Of a stretch of DNA of 64,000 nt, positions 53,302 through 64,000 are shown piece by piece (positions within the stretch are counted from its first letter, which is position 1; every line of letters starts with the position of its first letter). Both the position numbers and the translations under genes were made by a program. The DNA lies in NCBI RefSeq assembly GCF_001542625.1, contig NZ_CP016279.1, forward strand, positions 10,292,001 through 10,356,000, written 5' to 3'. The DNA is from Streptomyces griseochromogenes. Lineage in GTDB: Bacteria > Actinomycetota > Actinomycetes > Streptomycetales > Streptomycetaceae. The notes beneath the pieces were generated by a model. That model was given only the letters and a program-made list of their open reading frames with translations, was not told the origin of the DNA and made no database searches.

Positions 53302-53765
53302 GACAGAACCTGACCTCGGTCGTGGGCGGCACCCGCCGGCGCCGGTTCGGTGACCACCGCGGCGGCGCCGATCACCTCGGTCTCCTCGGTGTCGACATGG
53401 CCGAGCTGGGGCCGCGGGGCCAGCGGGCCCAGGTGGAAGACGATCCGCGCCTCCACCTTGCCGACGTTGCGGAACCGGTGCCGCATGTGGGCCGGGATCA
53501 TCAGGCCCTGCTCGGGCCGCAGCGTGTGCGGCTCATCGTCCAGGTCCACCTCCAGCTGCCCGCAGACGACGTAGACGAACTCCTCGGAGTAGGGGTGGTA
53601 GTGCTCACCGATGCGGTCACCGGGCTGCACGATGGCCACGCCCATGAAGCCGCTCGTGGAGCCGACCGTGGCCGGGGTGAGCATGGCGCGCAGGTCGCCA
53701 CCTCGCCGGACGTTGGGCTCGACCTCGCTGAGGTCCACGATTTTCGGACGGGGTTTGATGGACAA
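53298..53765 (-). CDS. Cupin protein (WhiE-II type)
   Basis: The 155-residue single-domain cupin has the two cupin motifs [23 protein letters not shown] and [15 protein letters not shown] with likely metal histidines. In whiE-type loci it is the second gene; it may aid cyclisation or oxidation of the pigment. Exact chemistry is not settled. Confidence 0.88.
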   Translation of the reverse strand: MSIKPRPKIVDLSEVEPNVRRGGDLRAMLTPATVGSTSGFMGVAIVQPGDRIGEHYHPYSEEFVYVVCGQLEVDLDDEPHTLRPEQGLMIPAHMRHRFRNVGKVEARIVFHLGPLAPRPQLGHVDTEETEVIGAAAVVTEPAPAGAAHDRGQVLS

Positions 53766-53825
53766 CGTTTCCTCCGTTGAGTGTGTCGCGCTGACGCTTG
53801 GCGGTTGGGGGACCCGGCCGCCGGA

Positions 53826-54911
53826 TCAGGCGTCCGGCGAACGGCGGTCGGTGATCAGGTCCATTCGGGCGGGCTCGGCGTCGAGCAGCTCCCGCACCTG
53901 TGCGGCCACCCGGGCGTCCCGCGGCAGCGCCTCGATGTCCCGCCCGCCGCGCACGTCGACCAGCCGCATCACGATGTCGTCGCGCTGGAAGACCGTGCTG
54001 CGCAGGATCGGGCTCGCCGGCTCGTCCGCGGCCGCCGAGTCGGCCTGGGCCAGCAGCTCGGCCAGCCGCATGCCACCGCCGGGCCGGGCCGGGTAGCACA
54101 GCGCCTGCCGCATCCCCTCCGGCTCGTCGTGCGCGCTCACGTGGTGCACGGCCGGCAGCGCCGCCCGGGTGAAGAAGACCCGCGCCGACTCCTGGTCGTT
54201 CAGATCCCGCTCCTGCTCCAGGTACGGGTTGATCGCCTCCTCCACGGCCCGCACCTCCGGCTGCCGGGCCACGTGCCGCAGCGCCGCCAGCAGGTCACCG
54301 CGCACCTCGATGGCCCGCACCACCCGGTTGCCGTGCATGAACAGCGAGGTCCGGCACAGCCGCGTCGTGTCGTCCACCCGGGCCTCGGGCGAGGCGTACT
54401 CCGAGAGGATCTTCGCGACCTTCTGCTCGCTGCCCGGCCTGACCGTGAAGGTCAGCGCGTGCCGGATCACGCCGTCGCCGATGCGCGGATGAGCCTGCAG
54501 CCGGCGGTCGTCGGACCGTGTGTGCGCGGCGGCGCCGCCGGTCTCCCGCACGATGTGGAAACGCAGTGACCGGGTGTCACGCACACACGAGTGCAGCGGC
54601 TGCACCATCTGCACGTGCTCCTCGCTGTTCACCCAGGTGAGGAACGGCGGAGCACTCTCCCACTCGCTCGTGATGAGCCATTGGGATGGATTCTCGATGG
54701 ACTGGCAGAGTTGGTCGCTGACATGGCCGGGTACGGACGCAACCTGGTTGCAGAGCTGCTCGTACGCCTCCAGGAACTGCTGCTGCGCGCCGTCGTACAC
54801 GTCGACCAGCAGCACGACCCTGAGCCGGGAGCCGTCGAACACGGACTGGGAGACACGCTTCGACACCTCACGGGCCGGCGTTCCTGAAAGACGTTCAGAC
54901 GTCGTGGTCAT
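53826..54911 (-). CDS. SchA/CurD/WhiE-I-like protein with ABM-type domains
   Basis: This 361-residue protein opens the pigment operon. It contains repeated ferredoxin-like/ABM segments (RVVLLVDVYDGAQQQFLEAYEQLCNQVASVPGHVSDQL, then IRHALTFTVRPGSEQKVAKILSEY) as in the spore-pigment specific family. I choose ATG 54911 with AAGGAG upstream, not the open frame to 55091 that overlaps the divergent gene. Its role in pigment formation or placement in the spore wall is not well defined. Confidence 0.88.
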   Translation of the reverse strand: MTTTSERLSGTPAREVSKRVSQSVFDGSRLRVVLLVDVYDGAQQQFLEAYEQLCNQVASVPGHVSDQLCQSIENPSQWLITSEWESAPPFLTWVNSEEHVQMVQPLHSCVRDTRSLRFHIVRETGGAAAHTRSDDRRLQAHPRIGDGVIRHALTFTVRPGSEQKVAKILSEYASPEARVDDTTRLCRTSLFMHGNRVVRAIEVRGDLLAALRHVARQPEVRAVEEAINPYLEQERDLNDQESARVFFTRAALPAVHHVSAHDEPEGMRQALCYPARPGGGMRLAELLAQADSAAADEPASPILRSTVFQRDDIVMRLVDVRGGRDIEALPRDARVAAQVRELLDAEPARMDLITDRRSPDA

Positions 54912-55111
54912 CCTGCACACATCTCCTTCGCGGGGGCTGAGGCGCCGCCGGCCGCGCGTGACGCGACGCGGCGTTCCTTGATCCTGTGCCGGTCCCCACA
55001 AGCCCGCGACTCGTATGAACCACGCGGGTGATTGGGCACGCGGGGCACGCGCCACCGGGCAAGAGAACTCACAGGCGCCCCACACGCTCACCCATGCCTC
55101 TGGAGACTTCG

Positions 55112-56761
55112 ATGCATCAAAAAGCCGACCACCGGGTCCCCGTCCTCATCGTGGGCGGCTCCCTGGTGGGCCTGTCCATGTCCGTGTTCCTGGGCCGTCT
55201 CGGTGTGCGGCACATGCTCGTCGAGCGGCACTCCGGGACCTCGATCCACCCCCGCGGGCGGGGCAACAACGTGCGGACGATGGAACTGTTCCGGGGGGCC
55301 GGCATCGAGCCGGACATCAGGGCGGCGGCCTCACTGCTCGCGGACAACCACGGCATCCTGCAGACCCCGACCCTCGTCGGCGACGCGGGCGAATGGCTGT
55401 TCAAACACATCGACCCCGGCGGCGGACTGGCCCGCTTCAGCCCCACCGGCTGGTGCCTGTGCAGCCAGAACGACCTCGAACCCGTCCTCCTCGACAGCGC
55501 CCGGGAACTCGGCGCCGACCTGCGCTACTTCCACCAGATGGAGTCCTTCGCCCAGGACGCCGACGGAGTGACGGCGACCGTCCTGGACCGTGCCACCGAG
55601 GAGCGCTACACCGTCCGCGCGGACTACCTCGTCGCCGCCGACGGCCCCCGCAGCCCCGTCCGGCAGGCCCTCGGCATCGGCCAGACGGGCCCCGGCGACC
55701 TCTTCGCCAACGTCAGCGTCACCTTCCGCTCCGCCGCTCTCGCCGAGGTCGTCGGCGACCGCCGCTTCATCTGCTGCTACCTCACCCATCCGGACGCCGA
55801 CGGCGCCCTGCTCCCCGTCGACAACAAGGAACGCTGGGTCTTCCACGCCCCCTGGCACCCCGAGCACGGCGAGACCCTGGAGGAGTTCACCGAGGAACGC
55901 CTCCAGAGCCACATCGGCCGGGCCGTGGGCGTCCCCGGCCTCGACGTGGAAATCACCGGAAAGGCGTCCTGGCGCGCCGCCGAACGGGTAGCGGACCGGT
56001 ACGGGTCCGGCAGGGTCTTCCTGGCCGGCGACTCCGCCCACGAGATGTCACCCACCGGCGCCTTCGGCTCCAACACCGGCATCCAGGACGCCCACAACCT
56101 GGCCTGGAAACTCGCCGCCGTCCTGGACGGCTGGGCGGGCCCCGGCCTGCTGTCGAGCTACGAGGCCGAGCGCCGCCCGGTCGCCCTCGCCACCAGTGCC
56201 CGTGCCTCCGCCCGCTCCGTCGAACACAGCCACCCCGGATTCGCCCCCGCCCCCGGCATCGGAGCCGGAAACCGCGGCGGCATCCTCAACGTCGTCCTCG
56301 GCTACCGCTACCTCCAGGGCGCCGTCCTCGACGCCGACCGCGATCAGCCGATCGTCCCCGACAGCCTGGACCTGACCGGCCGGCCCGGCACCCGCGCCCC
56401 GCACCTGTGGCTGCGCCGGGCCGCGCACCGCCTGTCCACTCTCGACCTGTACGAACGCTCCCTGGTCCTGCTCACCGACGCCCCGGACGACGCGGGCTGG
56501 CACGCGGCGGCCCGCCGCATCGCCGACACGGACGGCGTACGCCTGGACGCGTACCGCATCGGCCCGGGCGCCGACGCGGACCTGACCTACGACACCGAGA
56601 ACGCCGAGGACGCCGACTGGGCCGACCTCCACGGCACCACCGCCGACGGGGCGGTCCTGGTACGGCCGGACGGGTTCGTGGCATGGCGGGCGCGCGGAGC
56701 CGTACCGGATCCGGAAAGGACCCTGCGGCAGGTGCTGGGGACGCTTCTGGGCACCAGCTGA
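55112..56761 (+). CDS. FAD-dependent aromatic hydroxylase (WhiE-VIII type)
   Basis: This 549-residue flavoprotein monooxygenase has the FAD motif VLIVGGSLVGLSMSVFLGRLG, the DG motif VAADGPRSPVRQALGIG, and the GD motif FLAGDSAHEMSPTGAFGSNTGIQDAHNLAWKL. It should hydroxylate the aromatic polyketide late in spore-pigment synthesis. It is divergent from the seven-gene operon, as in whiE. ATG 55112 has GGAG 6 nt upstream; ATG 55094 lies in frame but has poorer spacing. Confidence 0.92.
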   Translation: MHQKADHRVPVLIVGGSLVGLSMSVFLGRLGVRHMLVERHSGTSIHPRGRGNNVRTMELFRGAGIEPDIRAAASLLADNHGILQTPTLVGDAGEWLFKHIDPGGGLARFSPTGWCLCSQNDLEPVLLDSARELGADLRYFHQMESFAQDADGVTATVLDRATEERYTVRADYLVAADGPRSPVRQALGIGQTGPGDLFANVSVTFRSAALAEVVGDRRFICCYLTHPDADGALLPVDNKERWVFHAPWHPEHGETLEEFTEERLQSHIGRAVGVPGLDVEITGKASWRAAERVADRYGSGRVFLAGDSAHEMSPTGAFGSNTGIQDAHNLAWKLAAVLDGWAGPGLLSSYEAERRPVALATSARASARSVEHSHPGFAPAPGIGAGNRGGILNVVLGYRYLQGAVLDADRDQPIVPDSLDLTGRPGTRAPHLWLRRAAHRLSTLDLYERSLVLLTDAPDDAGWHAAARRIADTDGVRLDAYRIGPGADADLTYDTENAEDADWADLHGTTADGAVLVRPDGFVAWRARGAVPDPERTLRQVLGTLLGTS

Positions 56762-56789
56762 CCTGCGGAGACGATGCGCGAAGACACGG

Positions 56790-56825
56790 AAGGCCACCCG
56801 CGTGCCGAGGTGCGGGTGGCCTTTT
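56790..56825 (+). terminator. Intrinsic terminator after the pigment hydroxylase
   Basis: AAGGCCACCCGC and GCGGGTGGCCTT form a 12-bp stem followed by a T-run, a near-classical Rho-independent terminator. Confidence 0.88.
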
Positions 56826-56833
56826 TCGTGGGG

Positions 56834-56907
56834 AGCCCCCTGTCGGATTCGAACCGACGACCTTCGCTTTACAAGAGCGGCGCTCTGACCAGCTGAGCTA
56901 AGGAGGC
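56834..56907 (-). tRNA. tRNA-Thr (UGU)
   Basis: The minus-strand sequence folds as a cloverleaf: acceptor GCCTCCT / AGGGGGC, D-stem GCTC/GAGC, anticodon loop CTTGTAA with anticodon TGT, and T-arm with GGTTCGAATCC. The discriminator base is T and CCA is not encoded. It reads ACA codons, which are rare in Streptomyces. Confidence 0.95.
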
Positions 56908-57123
56908 ATGCGCACACCGGGGGTGTGTGCCTGTGCAGTGTACCCACGTCCGGGACGGCCCCTGTCGAAAATTTCCGCGAAGTTCACAGGGCTCCGGGTA
57001 CTGACATACGAGGTGAACGCCAGGTACCGTCCTGACCCAGTTCACTCGCGTGGACTACGCCAACCACCTTCCTACAACGGATCGTCCGGCACGTTCCTGC
57101 CGGTAGAAGGGGGCCCATTCGCC

Positions 57124-58260
<1,137 letters not shown>

Positions 58261-58338
58261 CCTGCCCGATCCACCCGATCTGCCCGATCTACCCGATCCG
58301 GCTGATCCGCCTGACCAGCGCGCATGCGCCAGGTTGAC

Positions 58339-58374
58339 GAAAGGGGCCCCGCGAACCACCGCGGGGCCCCTTTC
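58339..58374. terminator. Terminator after msiK
   Basis: A perfect 15-bp stem (GAAAGGGGCCCCGCG / CGCGGGGCCCCTTTC) with a 6-nt loop and T-tract end. The rest of 58261-58512 holds a small repeat of GATC-CGCC type and no gene. Confidence 0.9.
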
Positions 58375-58512
58375 GCTGCCGACCCATACCCCGGCACAGC
58401 GATCATTTCGGGCGGCACACGTCAACCCCTTACCCAGAAAAGGACGAAGCTTCATCCCCCATAAGGGTGACTAAATGTCGCCAAATCATCACCGGGCGCT
58501 ACCCTCACACGC

Positions 58513-58974
58513 GTGAAGCACTCCACCAACCCTCAGACGCGACGCGGCCATCGGGGCGGCCCTGCCCGCCGGATCGGCCGCACTCTCGCCCTTGTCCTGC
58601 CCGTCGTCCTGGTGCTCTCGGGAACCCTCGCGGTCACCCGGGTCAACTGGACGGGCAGCCCCTCCAGCTCGGTGCTCACCGCCTCGGACGTCTCCTCGGC
58701 GGAGGTCTCCTCCAAGGCGGCCTCCCGCGCCCCGCAGGACGTGCTGCGCGACCAGCTGATGACCGAGCTGCAGGAAAAGAACCCCGGGGTGGTCCTCACC
58801 GACCTCCAGCGGGAGATCAACGGACGCCCGTCGCTCGCGAAGCACTGCTCCTCCATCGCCCGAGCCCTGGGCAGGGCCGCGGTGCGCATGTACGGCGCCT
58901 CGCGGGCCCAGTCCTACGCCCGCCCCGTCTGCGACACGTCCTTCGCCTCCGGGGTGCTGGCCGCACACAGCTAA
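58513..58974 (+). CDS. Small exported protein of unknown function
   Basis: The 153-residue protein has a basic start, one hydrophobic segment (RTLALVLPVVLVLSGTLAVT, about 23-43) and a hydrophilic external domain with two cysteines (KHCSSIAR, RPVCDTSF) likely joined by a disulfide. Start GTG 58513. Conserved in Streptomyces near msiK as I recall; role unknown. Confidence 0.72.
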   Translation: MKHSTNPQTRRGHRGGPARRIGRTLALVLPVVLVLSGTLAVTRVNWTGSPSSSVLTASDVSSAEVSSKAASRAPQDVLRDQLMTELQEKNPGVVLTDLQREINGRPSLAKHCSSIARALGRAAVRMYGASRAQSYARPVCDTSFASGVLAAHS

Positions 58975-59058
58975 GCGCGGTTGGGAAGTAGGTAACGGCT
59001 CCTTAAGGAGCCTGTTGCGGTCGGAATCCCGGCAGGGGCGCCACGTACAGTTCGGGGC

Positions 59059-59790
59059 ATGACCCATCCGAACGCCGCGTTGCGCCCCACGCAAGCCGTC
59101 GTCCTGGCCGGTGGCCAGGGCTCACGGCTGCGTCCCTACACCGACGACCGGCCCAAGCCGATGGTCGAGATCCCCGGTACGGGCACTCCGATCATCGGCC
59201 ACCAGTTGGCCTGGCTCGCCGAAGAGGGCGTGACGGACGTGGTGGTCTCCTGCGGCCACCTCGCCGAGGTCCTGCAGAAGTGGCTGGACTCGGCCGATCT
59301 GCCCCTGTCCGTCACCACCGTGGTGGAGACGGAGCCCCTCGGCCGCGGCGGCGGCCTCAAGTACGCCGCCGCGCATCTCCCCCGCCCAGACCGGCCCTGG
59401 TACGCCACCAACGGCGACATCTGGACCCGCTTCTCCCTGCGGGACATGGCCGACTTCCACACCGAGCGGGACGCCGTCGCCACGTTGGCGCTGGCCCGCC
59501 CGCGCATTCCCTGGGGTGCGGTGAAGACCGACGGGTTCGGGCACATCACCGACTTCATCGAGGCGCCTCCGTCCACGTCCGAGATCAACGCCGGCGTGTA
59601 CGTCTTCTCGCCCGAGTTCGCCTCGATGCTGCCCGAGCGGGGGGATCATGAGCGGACCACGTTTCCCCGGCTGGCCCGGGAGCGGAAGCTTGCGGGGTTC
59701 CCGATTCCGCAGGGGGCTTACTGGCGGGCCATCGACACGGCGAAGGACCTGACCGAAGCGGCCAAGGAACTGGCGGCTTCGGGGCGGTAG
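59059..59790 (+). CDS. Sugar-1-phosphate nucleotidyltransferase
   Basis: The 243-residue enzyme has the nucleotidyltransferase signature VVLAGGQGSRLRPYTDDRPKPMVEIPG, TTVVETEPLGRGGGLKYAA, the metal-binding Asp in WYATNGDIWTR, and a short C-terminus. It probably makes an NDP-sugar (mannose- or glucose-type) for glycoconjugates. The exact nucleotide and sugar are not resolved by sequence. Confidence 0.85.
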   Translation: MTHPNAALRPTQAVVLAGGQGSRLRPYTDDRPKPMVEIPGTGTPIIGHQLAWLAEEGVTDVVVSCGHLAEVLQKWLDSADLPLSVTTVVETEPLGRGGGLKYAAAHLPRPDRPWYATNGDIWTRFSLRDMADFHTERDAVATLALARPRIPWGAVKTDGFGHITDFIEAPPSTSEINAGVYVFSPEFASMLPERGDHERTTFPRLARERKLAGFPIPQGAYWRAIDTAKDLTEAAKELAASGR

Positions 59791-59812
59791 GCAGGTCACA
59801 CCCTCCGAACGC

Positions 59813-59850
59813 CAAAGGGCCCCGTACCTTCCGTGGTACGGGGCCCTTTG
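59813..59850. terminator. Bidirectional terminator
   Basis: A perfect 16-bp stem (CAAAGGGCCCCGTACC / GGTACGGGGCCCTTTG) with a 6-nt loop separates the convergent nucleotidyltransferase and DoxX genes. Confidence 0.92.
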
Positions 59851-59864
59851 ATGCCTTGCCCGGG

Positions 59865-61520
59865 CTAGCCCAGCAAACCGCCGACCAGTCCCTCCTGGCC
59901 GGACGAGGTGCTGCCGCCCGATGAGGTGCTGCCGGTGCCGCCGGTGCCGCTGCCGGTGCTGGACGGGCCCGCGGTCGTGCTGGGGGCGCCGCCGCCCGAC
60001 GGGGTGGAGCGGCGGGGCGGGACCTGGCCCACGGTGCCCTGGGTCTGGCTGGGCGTCGTGGTGGTGGCACCGGCGCCGTGGCTGGCGCCCGGCGTGGTGA
60101 CCGCCCCGGAGGGGCTCGCGCCCGCCGTGGCGCCGCCCGTGGGCGCGCTGGAGGCCGACGGGACCTCGCTGTGCCGCCGGCCGGACTTCTCGGGCGCCGG
60201 CGAGCCCGGCAGGTTGTTGCGGGGAGCCTCGCCGGGGCCGGGGACGACCACGCGGCTGGAGTCGCGTACCGCGCCGCCCAGCAGGGAGCCGACGAGCAGG
60301 GTGAGACCGACGGTGACCGCCGTGATCAGGGCGCCGCGGCGCAGGACGTAGCGGCGCAGTTCCCAGATGTCGGAGCGGGGGCCGAGCGTGCGCCAGGCGC
60401 TGCCCGCGAGGCGGCCGTCGACGGAGTAGACGGGGGCACCGGCGATGATCAGCGGGGACCAGGCGGCCAGGTAGATGATGTCGGGGGCGTCGTAGGCGGG
60501 GACCGTCTTCCAGCTGACGGTGACGATGAGGGCGGCCGAGAGCAGGGCGCCGACGACCGCGGCGACGCGCTGCCAGCAGCCGAGGACCGTCAGGACGCCG
60601 ACGACGACCTGGAGGAAGGCGATGACCAGGCCGGAGCCGACCGGGTGGTGCAGGGCCCACTGGCGCAGCGGCTCGGCGACCTCCCACGGGTGCAGCGTGT
60701 TGAGCCACTTGACCATGGAGCCGCGCTTGCCGCCGTCGAAGTAGACGGGGTCGCACAGCTTGCCCATGCCGGCGTAGATGGAGATGAAGCCGAGGAAGAC
60801 GCGCAGGGGGAGGAGGACCACGCCGAGGTTGAGACGGCGGCCCGGGTAGTAGGCGTGCCGGGCCGGGTCGTCGCCGTGCCGGGTCGCCGCGCGTTCGCGG
60901 GGCTCCTCCAGGGGGTCGTCGTACTCGTCGTACTCGTCGTACCCGTCGTACGGCTCGAACCCGTCGGCCGGGTGGGCCGGTTCGTCGTAGGCGTCGGAGA
61001 CCGTGCGCATGTGCGGCAGCAGCCGGGTGCCGTCGTCGGAGGCGGTGCGCTGGTGGCCGACGACGGGGGTCTCGACGGTCTGGTCGAAGGCGTCGTAGCC
61101 GTCGCCGTATCCGGGCTCGACGCGCGGGATGACCTGGGTGGCGCCGGACTCGGCGGGCTCGTCGGCGTGGCGGACGCTACTGCCCCGTACGGCCTGGAGG
61201 AGGCGGTGGGCGCCGGTGTCGTCGGGGGCGGACTTGCCGCTCCACACGACGGGACGGCGGCGGCCGGGCGCGGCGGCACCGGCCCGGCCCGCCGTGCCCA
61301 CGACCGGCATGCGGGCGGTGTCCTGGGTGGCGCTCAGATGTCGGGCGATCCGCGGGGATTGGCTCCGCTTGGCCGTCGCGCCCAGCTGCACGCGGAAGCT
61401 GGCGTGATTGACGATGACCTGCGCCGGATCGCTCGGCACCTTCACCATGCTCAGCGCGGGAGCGTCGTCGTATCCCGACGAGCGGTCCCCCGTGGGTGTG
61501 CGGGGTGTTCTGGTGTCCAC
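59865..61520 (-). CDS. DoxX-family membrane protein with long disordered ends
   Basis: The 551-residue protein has a disordered, acidic Asp/Tyr-rich N-terminus (with a DGYDEYDEYDD stretch near residue 195), a four-helix DoxX-like core from about 235 (NLGVVLLPLRVFLGFISIYAGMGKL, VGSGLVIAFLQVVVGVLTVLG) and a Ser/Thr/Gly-rich tail. DoxX proteins link to thiol and redox stress in membranes. Start GTG 61520. The low-complexity tails are typical of the actinobacterial version. Confidence 0.8.
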   Translation of the reverse strand: MDTRTPRTPTGDRSSGYDDAPALSMVKVPSDPAQVIVNHASFRVQLGATAKRSQSPRIARHLSATQDTARMPVVGTAGRAGAAAPGRRRPVVWSGKSAPDDTGAHRLLQAVRGSSVRHADEPAESGATQVIPRVEPGYGDGYDAFDQTVETPVVGHQRTASDDGTRLLPHMRTVSDAYDEPAHPADGFEPYDGYDEYDEYDDPLEEPRERAATRHGDDPARHAYYPGRRLNLGVVLLPLRVFLGFISIYAGMGKLCDPVYFDGGKRGSMVKWLNTLHPWEVAEPLRQWALHHPVGSGLVIAFLQVVVGVLTVLGCWQRVAAVVGALLSAALIVTVSWKTVPAYDAPDIIYLAAWSPLIIAGAPVYSVDGRLAGSAWRTLGPRSDIWELRRYVLRRGALITAVTVGLTLLVGSLLGGAVRDSSRVVVPGPGEAPRNNLPGSPAPEKSGRRHSEVPSASSAPTGGATAGASPSGAVTTPGASHGAGATTTTPSQTQGTVGQVPPRRSTPSGGGAPSTTAGPSSTGSGTGGTGSTSSGGSTSSGQEGLVGGLLG

Positions 61521-61643
61521 ACGTCTCTAACCGAGTGATGTGGAGTTAGGACACTGCTTTGACCGGGCGGATGTGTCCGGACCGCGTCAAAGCCGCCCAG
61601 AGCGCCAGAATTACCCCGCACGGGTGAGGTTACGGACGTGTGT

Positions 61644-62585
61644 TCAAGCCCGTCGGCGCGCCGCCTCGTAGAGCACGATCCCCGCCGCCACACCGGCGTT
61701 GAGCGACTCGGCGCCGCCCGGCATCGGGATGCGTACCCGAACGTCGCACGTCTCGCCGACCAGGCGGGACAGGCCCTTGCCCTCGCTGCCGACCACGATG
61801 ACGACGGGGCCCCCGAGGGCGTCCAGCTCGCCGAGTTCGGCCTCGCCGTCGGCGGCCAGGCCGACGACCGTGATACCGGCCTTCTTGTACGCCTCCAGGG
61901 CCCGGGTCAGGTTGGTGGCGCGGGCGACCGGGGTGCGGGCGGCGGTACCGGCGGAGGTCTTCCAGGCGCCGGCGGTCATGCCCGCCGAGCGGCGCTCGGG
62001 GACGACGACGCCGTGGCCGCCGAAGGCGGAGACGGAGCGGACCACCGCGCCGAGGTTGCGCGGGTCGGTGACCCCGTCGAGCGCGACGATCAGCGGGTCC
62101 TCGCCCTCGTCGTAGGCGGCCGCGGTGAGGTCCTCCGGGTGCGCGTACTCGTACGGCGGGACCTGCAGGACCAGGCCCTGGTGGTTCAGGCCGTTCGTCA
62201 TGCGGTCCAGCTCGGGGCGCGGGGCCTCCATGAGGTTGATGCCGCCGCGCTCGCCGGCGAGCTGGAGGGCCTCGCGGACGCGCTCGTCGTTGTCGATGAA
62301 CTGCTGGACGTAGAGGGTGCTCGCGGGCACGCCCTCGCGCAGCGCCTCGACCACCGGGTTGCGGCCGACGACCAGCTCGGAGGACGACTTGCCGCCGCGG
62401 CCCCGGGCCACGGGGCGGCGTACGGCCTGCTTCGCCTTGGCGTTGGCGATGCGGTTCTTCTTGTGGCCCTTGCGCATCTCGGCGGGCGGGGTCGGACCCT
62501 TGCCCTCCAGGCCCTTGCGTCGCTGGCCGCCACTGCCGACCTGCGCGCCCTTCTTGCCGGACATGCGGCGGTTGTTCGCGGCCAT
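61644..62585 (-). CDS. rlmB: 23S rRNA (guanosine-2'-O-)-methyltransferase, RlmB/TrmH family
   Basis: This 313-residue SPOUT enzyme methylates 23S rRNA. It has a basic N-terminal extension ([14 protein letters not shown]...[15 protein letters not shown]), the substrate-binding domain with [14 protein letters not shown], and the knot motifs [37 protein letters not shown] and [23 protein letters not shown]. It lies downstream of cysS on the same strand, a conserved pairing. Confidence 0.92.
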   Translation of the reverse strand: MAANNRRMSGKKGAQVGSGGQRRKGLEGKGPTPPAEMRKGHKKNRIANAKAKQAVRRPVARGRGGKSSSELVVGRNPVVEALREGVPASTLYVQQFIDNDERVREALQLAGERGGINLMEAPRPELDRMTNGLNHQGLVLQVPPYEYAHPEDLTAAAYDEGEDPLIVALDGVTDPRNLGAVVRSVSAFGGHGVVVPERRSAGMTAGAWKTSAGTAARTPVARATNLTRALEAYKKAGITVVGLAADGEAELGELDALGGPVVIVVGSEGKGLSRLVGETCDVRVRIPMPGGAESLNAGVAAGIVLYEAARRRA

Positions 62586-62674
62586 GACCTACCTGTCTTC
62601 GTGAGCTTTCGTACGTACGTCTTATGCAGTGTGCCGCCCGGAGGGCCGGGCGGCACAATCGATCAAGAGGGGAG

Positions 62675-64000
<1,326 letters not shown>

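Noticed and set aside
54909..55111. Specific sigma-factor promoter for the pigment operon
   Set aside because: I could not find a convincing match with correct spacing for a sporulation sigma factor, so no promoter is reported.

Overview
The window is a very GC-rich stretch of an actinomycete chromosome, almost certainly Streptomyces. The support is the codon bias, the gene families present (GpgS, a CdgB-type diguanylate cyclase, MsiK, DUF397/XRE pairs, a whiE-type spore-pigment locus) and a gene order at both ends that resembles, from memory, the S. coelicolor thrC and msiK-cysS neighbourhoods.

Layout. 0.1-5.4 kb is a conserved core: a MoaD/ThiS-like sulfur carrier, threonine synthase behind a SAM-I (S-box) riboswitch, glucosyl-3-phosphoglycerate synthase and the OtsA/OtsB trehalose genes. 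5.6-16.5 kb is an accessory island: a LysE-type exporter, a lone adenylation-carrier protein, a single KS-AT-ACP polyketide synthase with no reducing domains, a MupA/Atu3671-type flavin monooxygenase, a gamma-carbonic-anhydrase-like protein, a type II thioesterase, a cytoplasmic GltI-like binding-fold protein, a flavin reductase and an extra homoserine dehydrogenase. 16.5-27.9 kb returns to core genes: a sugar-binding lipoprotein divergent from nagK-nagA with DasR-type operators, pfkB, cdgB, an ECF sigma factor, ArfB and TerD. 27.9-48.5 kb is mixed accessory DNA: XRE/DUF397, Uma2, secreted peptidases, a CatB/Vat-like acetyltransferase, oxidoreductases, an MFS exporter, and several broken genes. 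48.5-56.8 kb is a complete whiE-type type II PKS spore-pigment cluster with a neighbouring O-methyltransferase. 56.8-64 kb is core again: tRNA-Thr(UGU), msiK, a sugar nucleotidyltransferase, a DoxX protein, rlmB, and cysS running off the right edge.

Main hypothesis. The island reads as a pathway to 5-hydroxy-4-oxo-L-norvaline (HON, RI-331) or a close isomer. Activated aspartate would be extended by one malonyl unit, the unreduced beta-ketoacyl-ACP hydroxylated at its alpha carbon by the flavin monooxygenase, and the thioester hydrolysed. The resulting beta-keto acid would lose CO2 to leave a hydroxymethyl ketone. HON is a known Streptomyces inhibitor of homoserine dehydrogenase. The last gene of the operon encodes a homoserine dehydrogenase that keeps its catalytic residues but has altered residues around the substrate pocket, as expected of a self-resistance copy. 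The LysE protein would export the amino acid. The logic comes from domain content; the product has not been demonstrated here.
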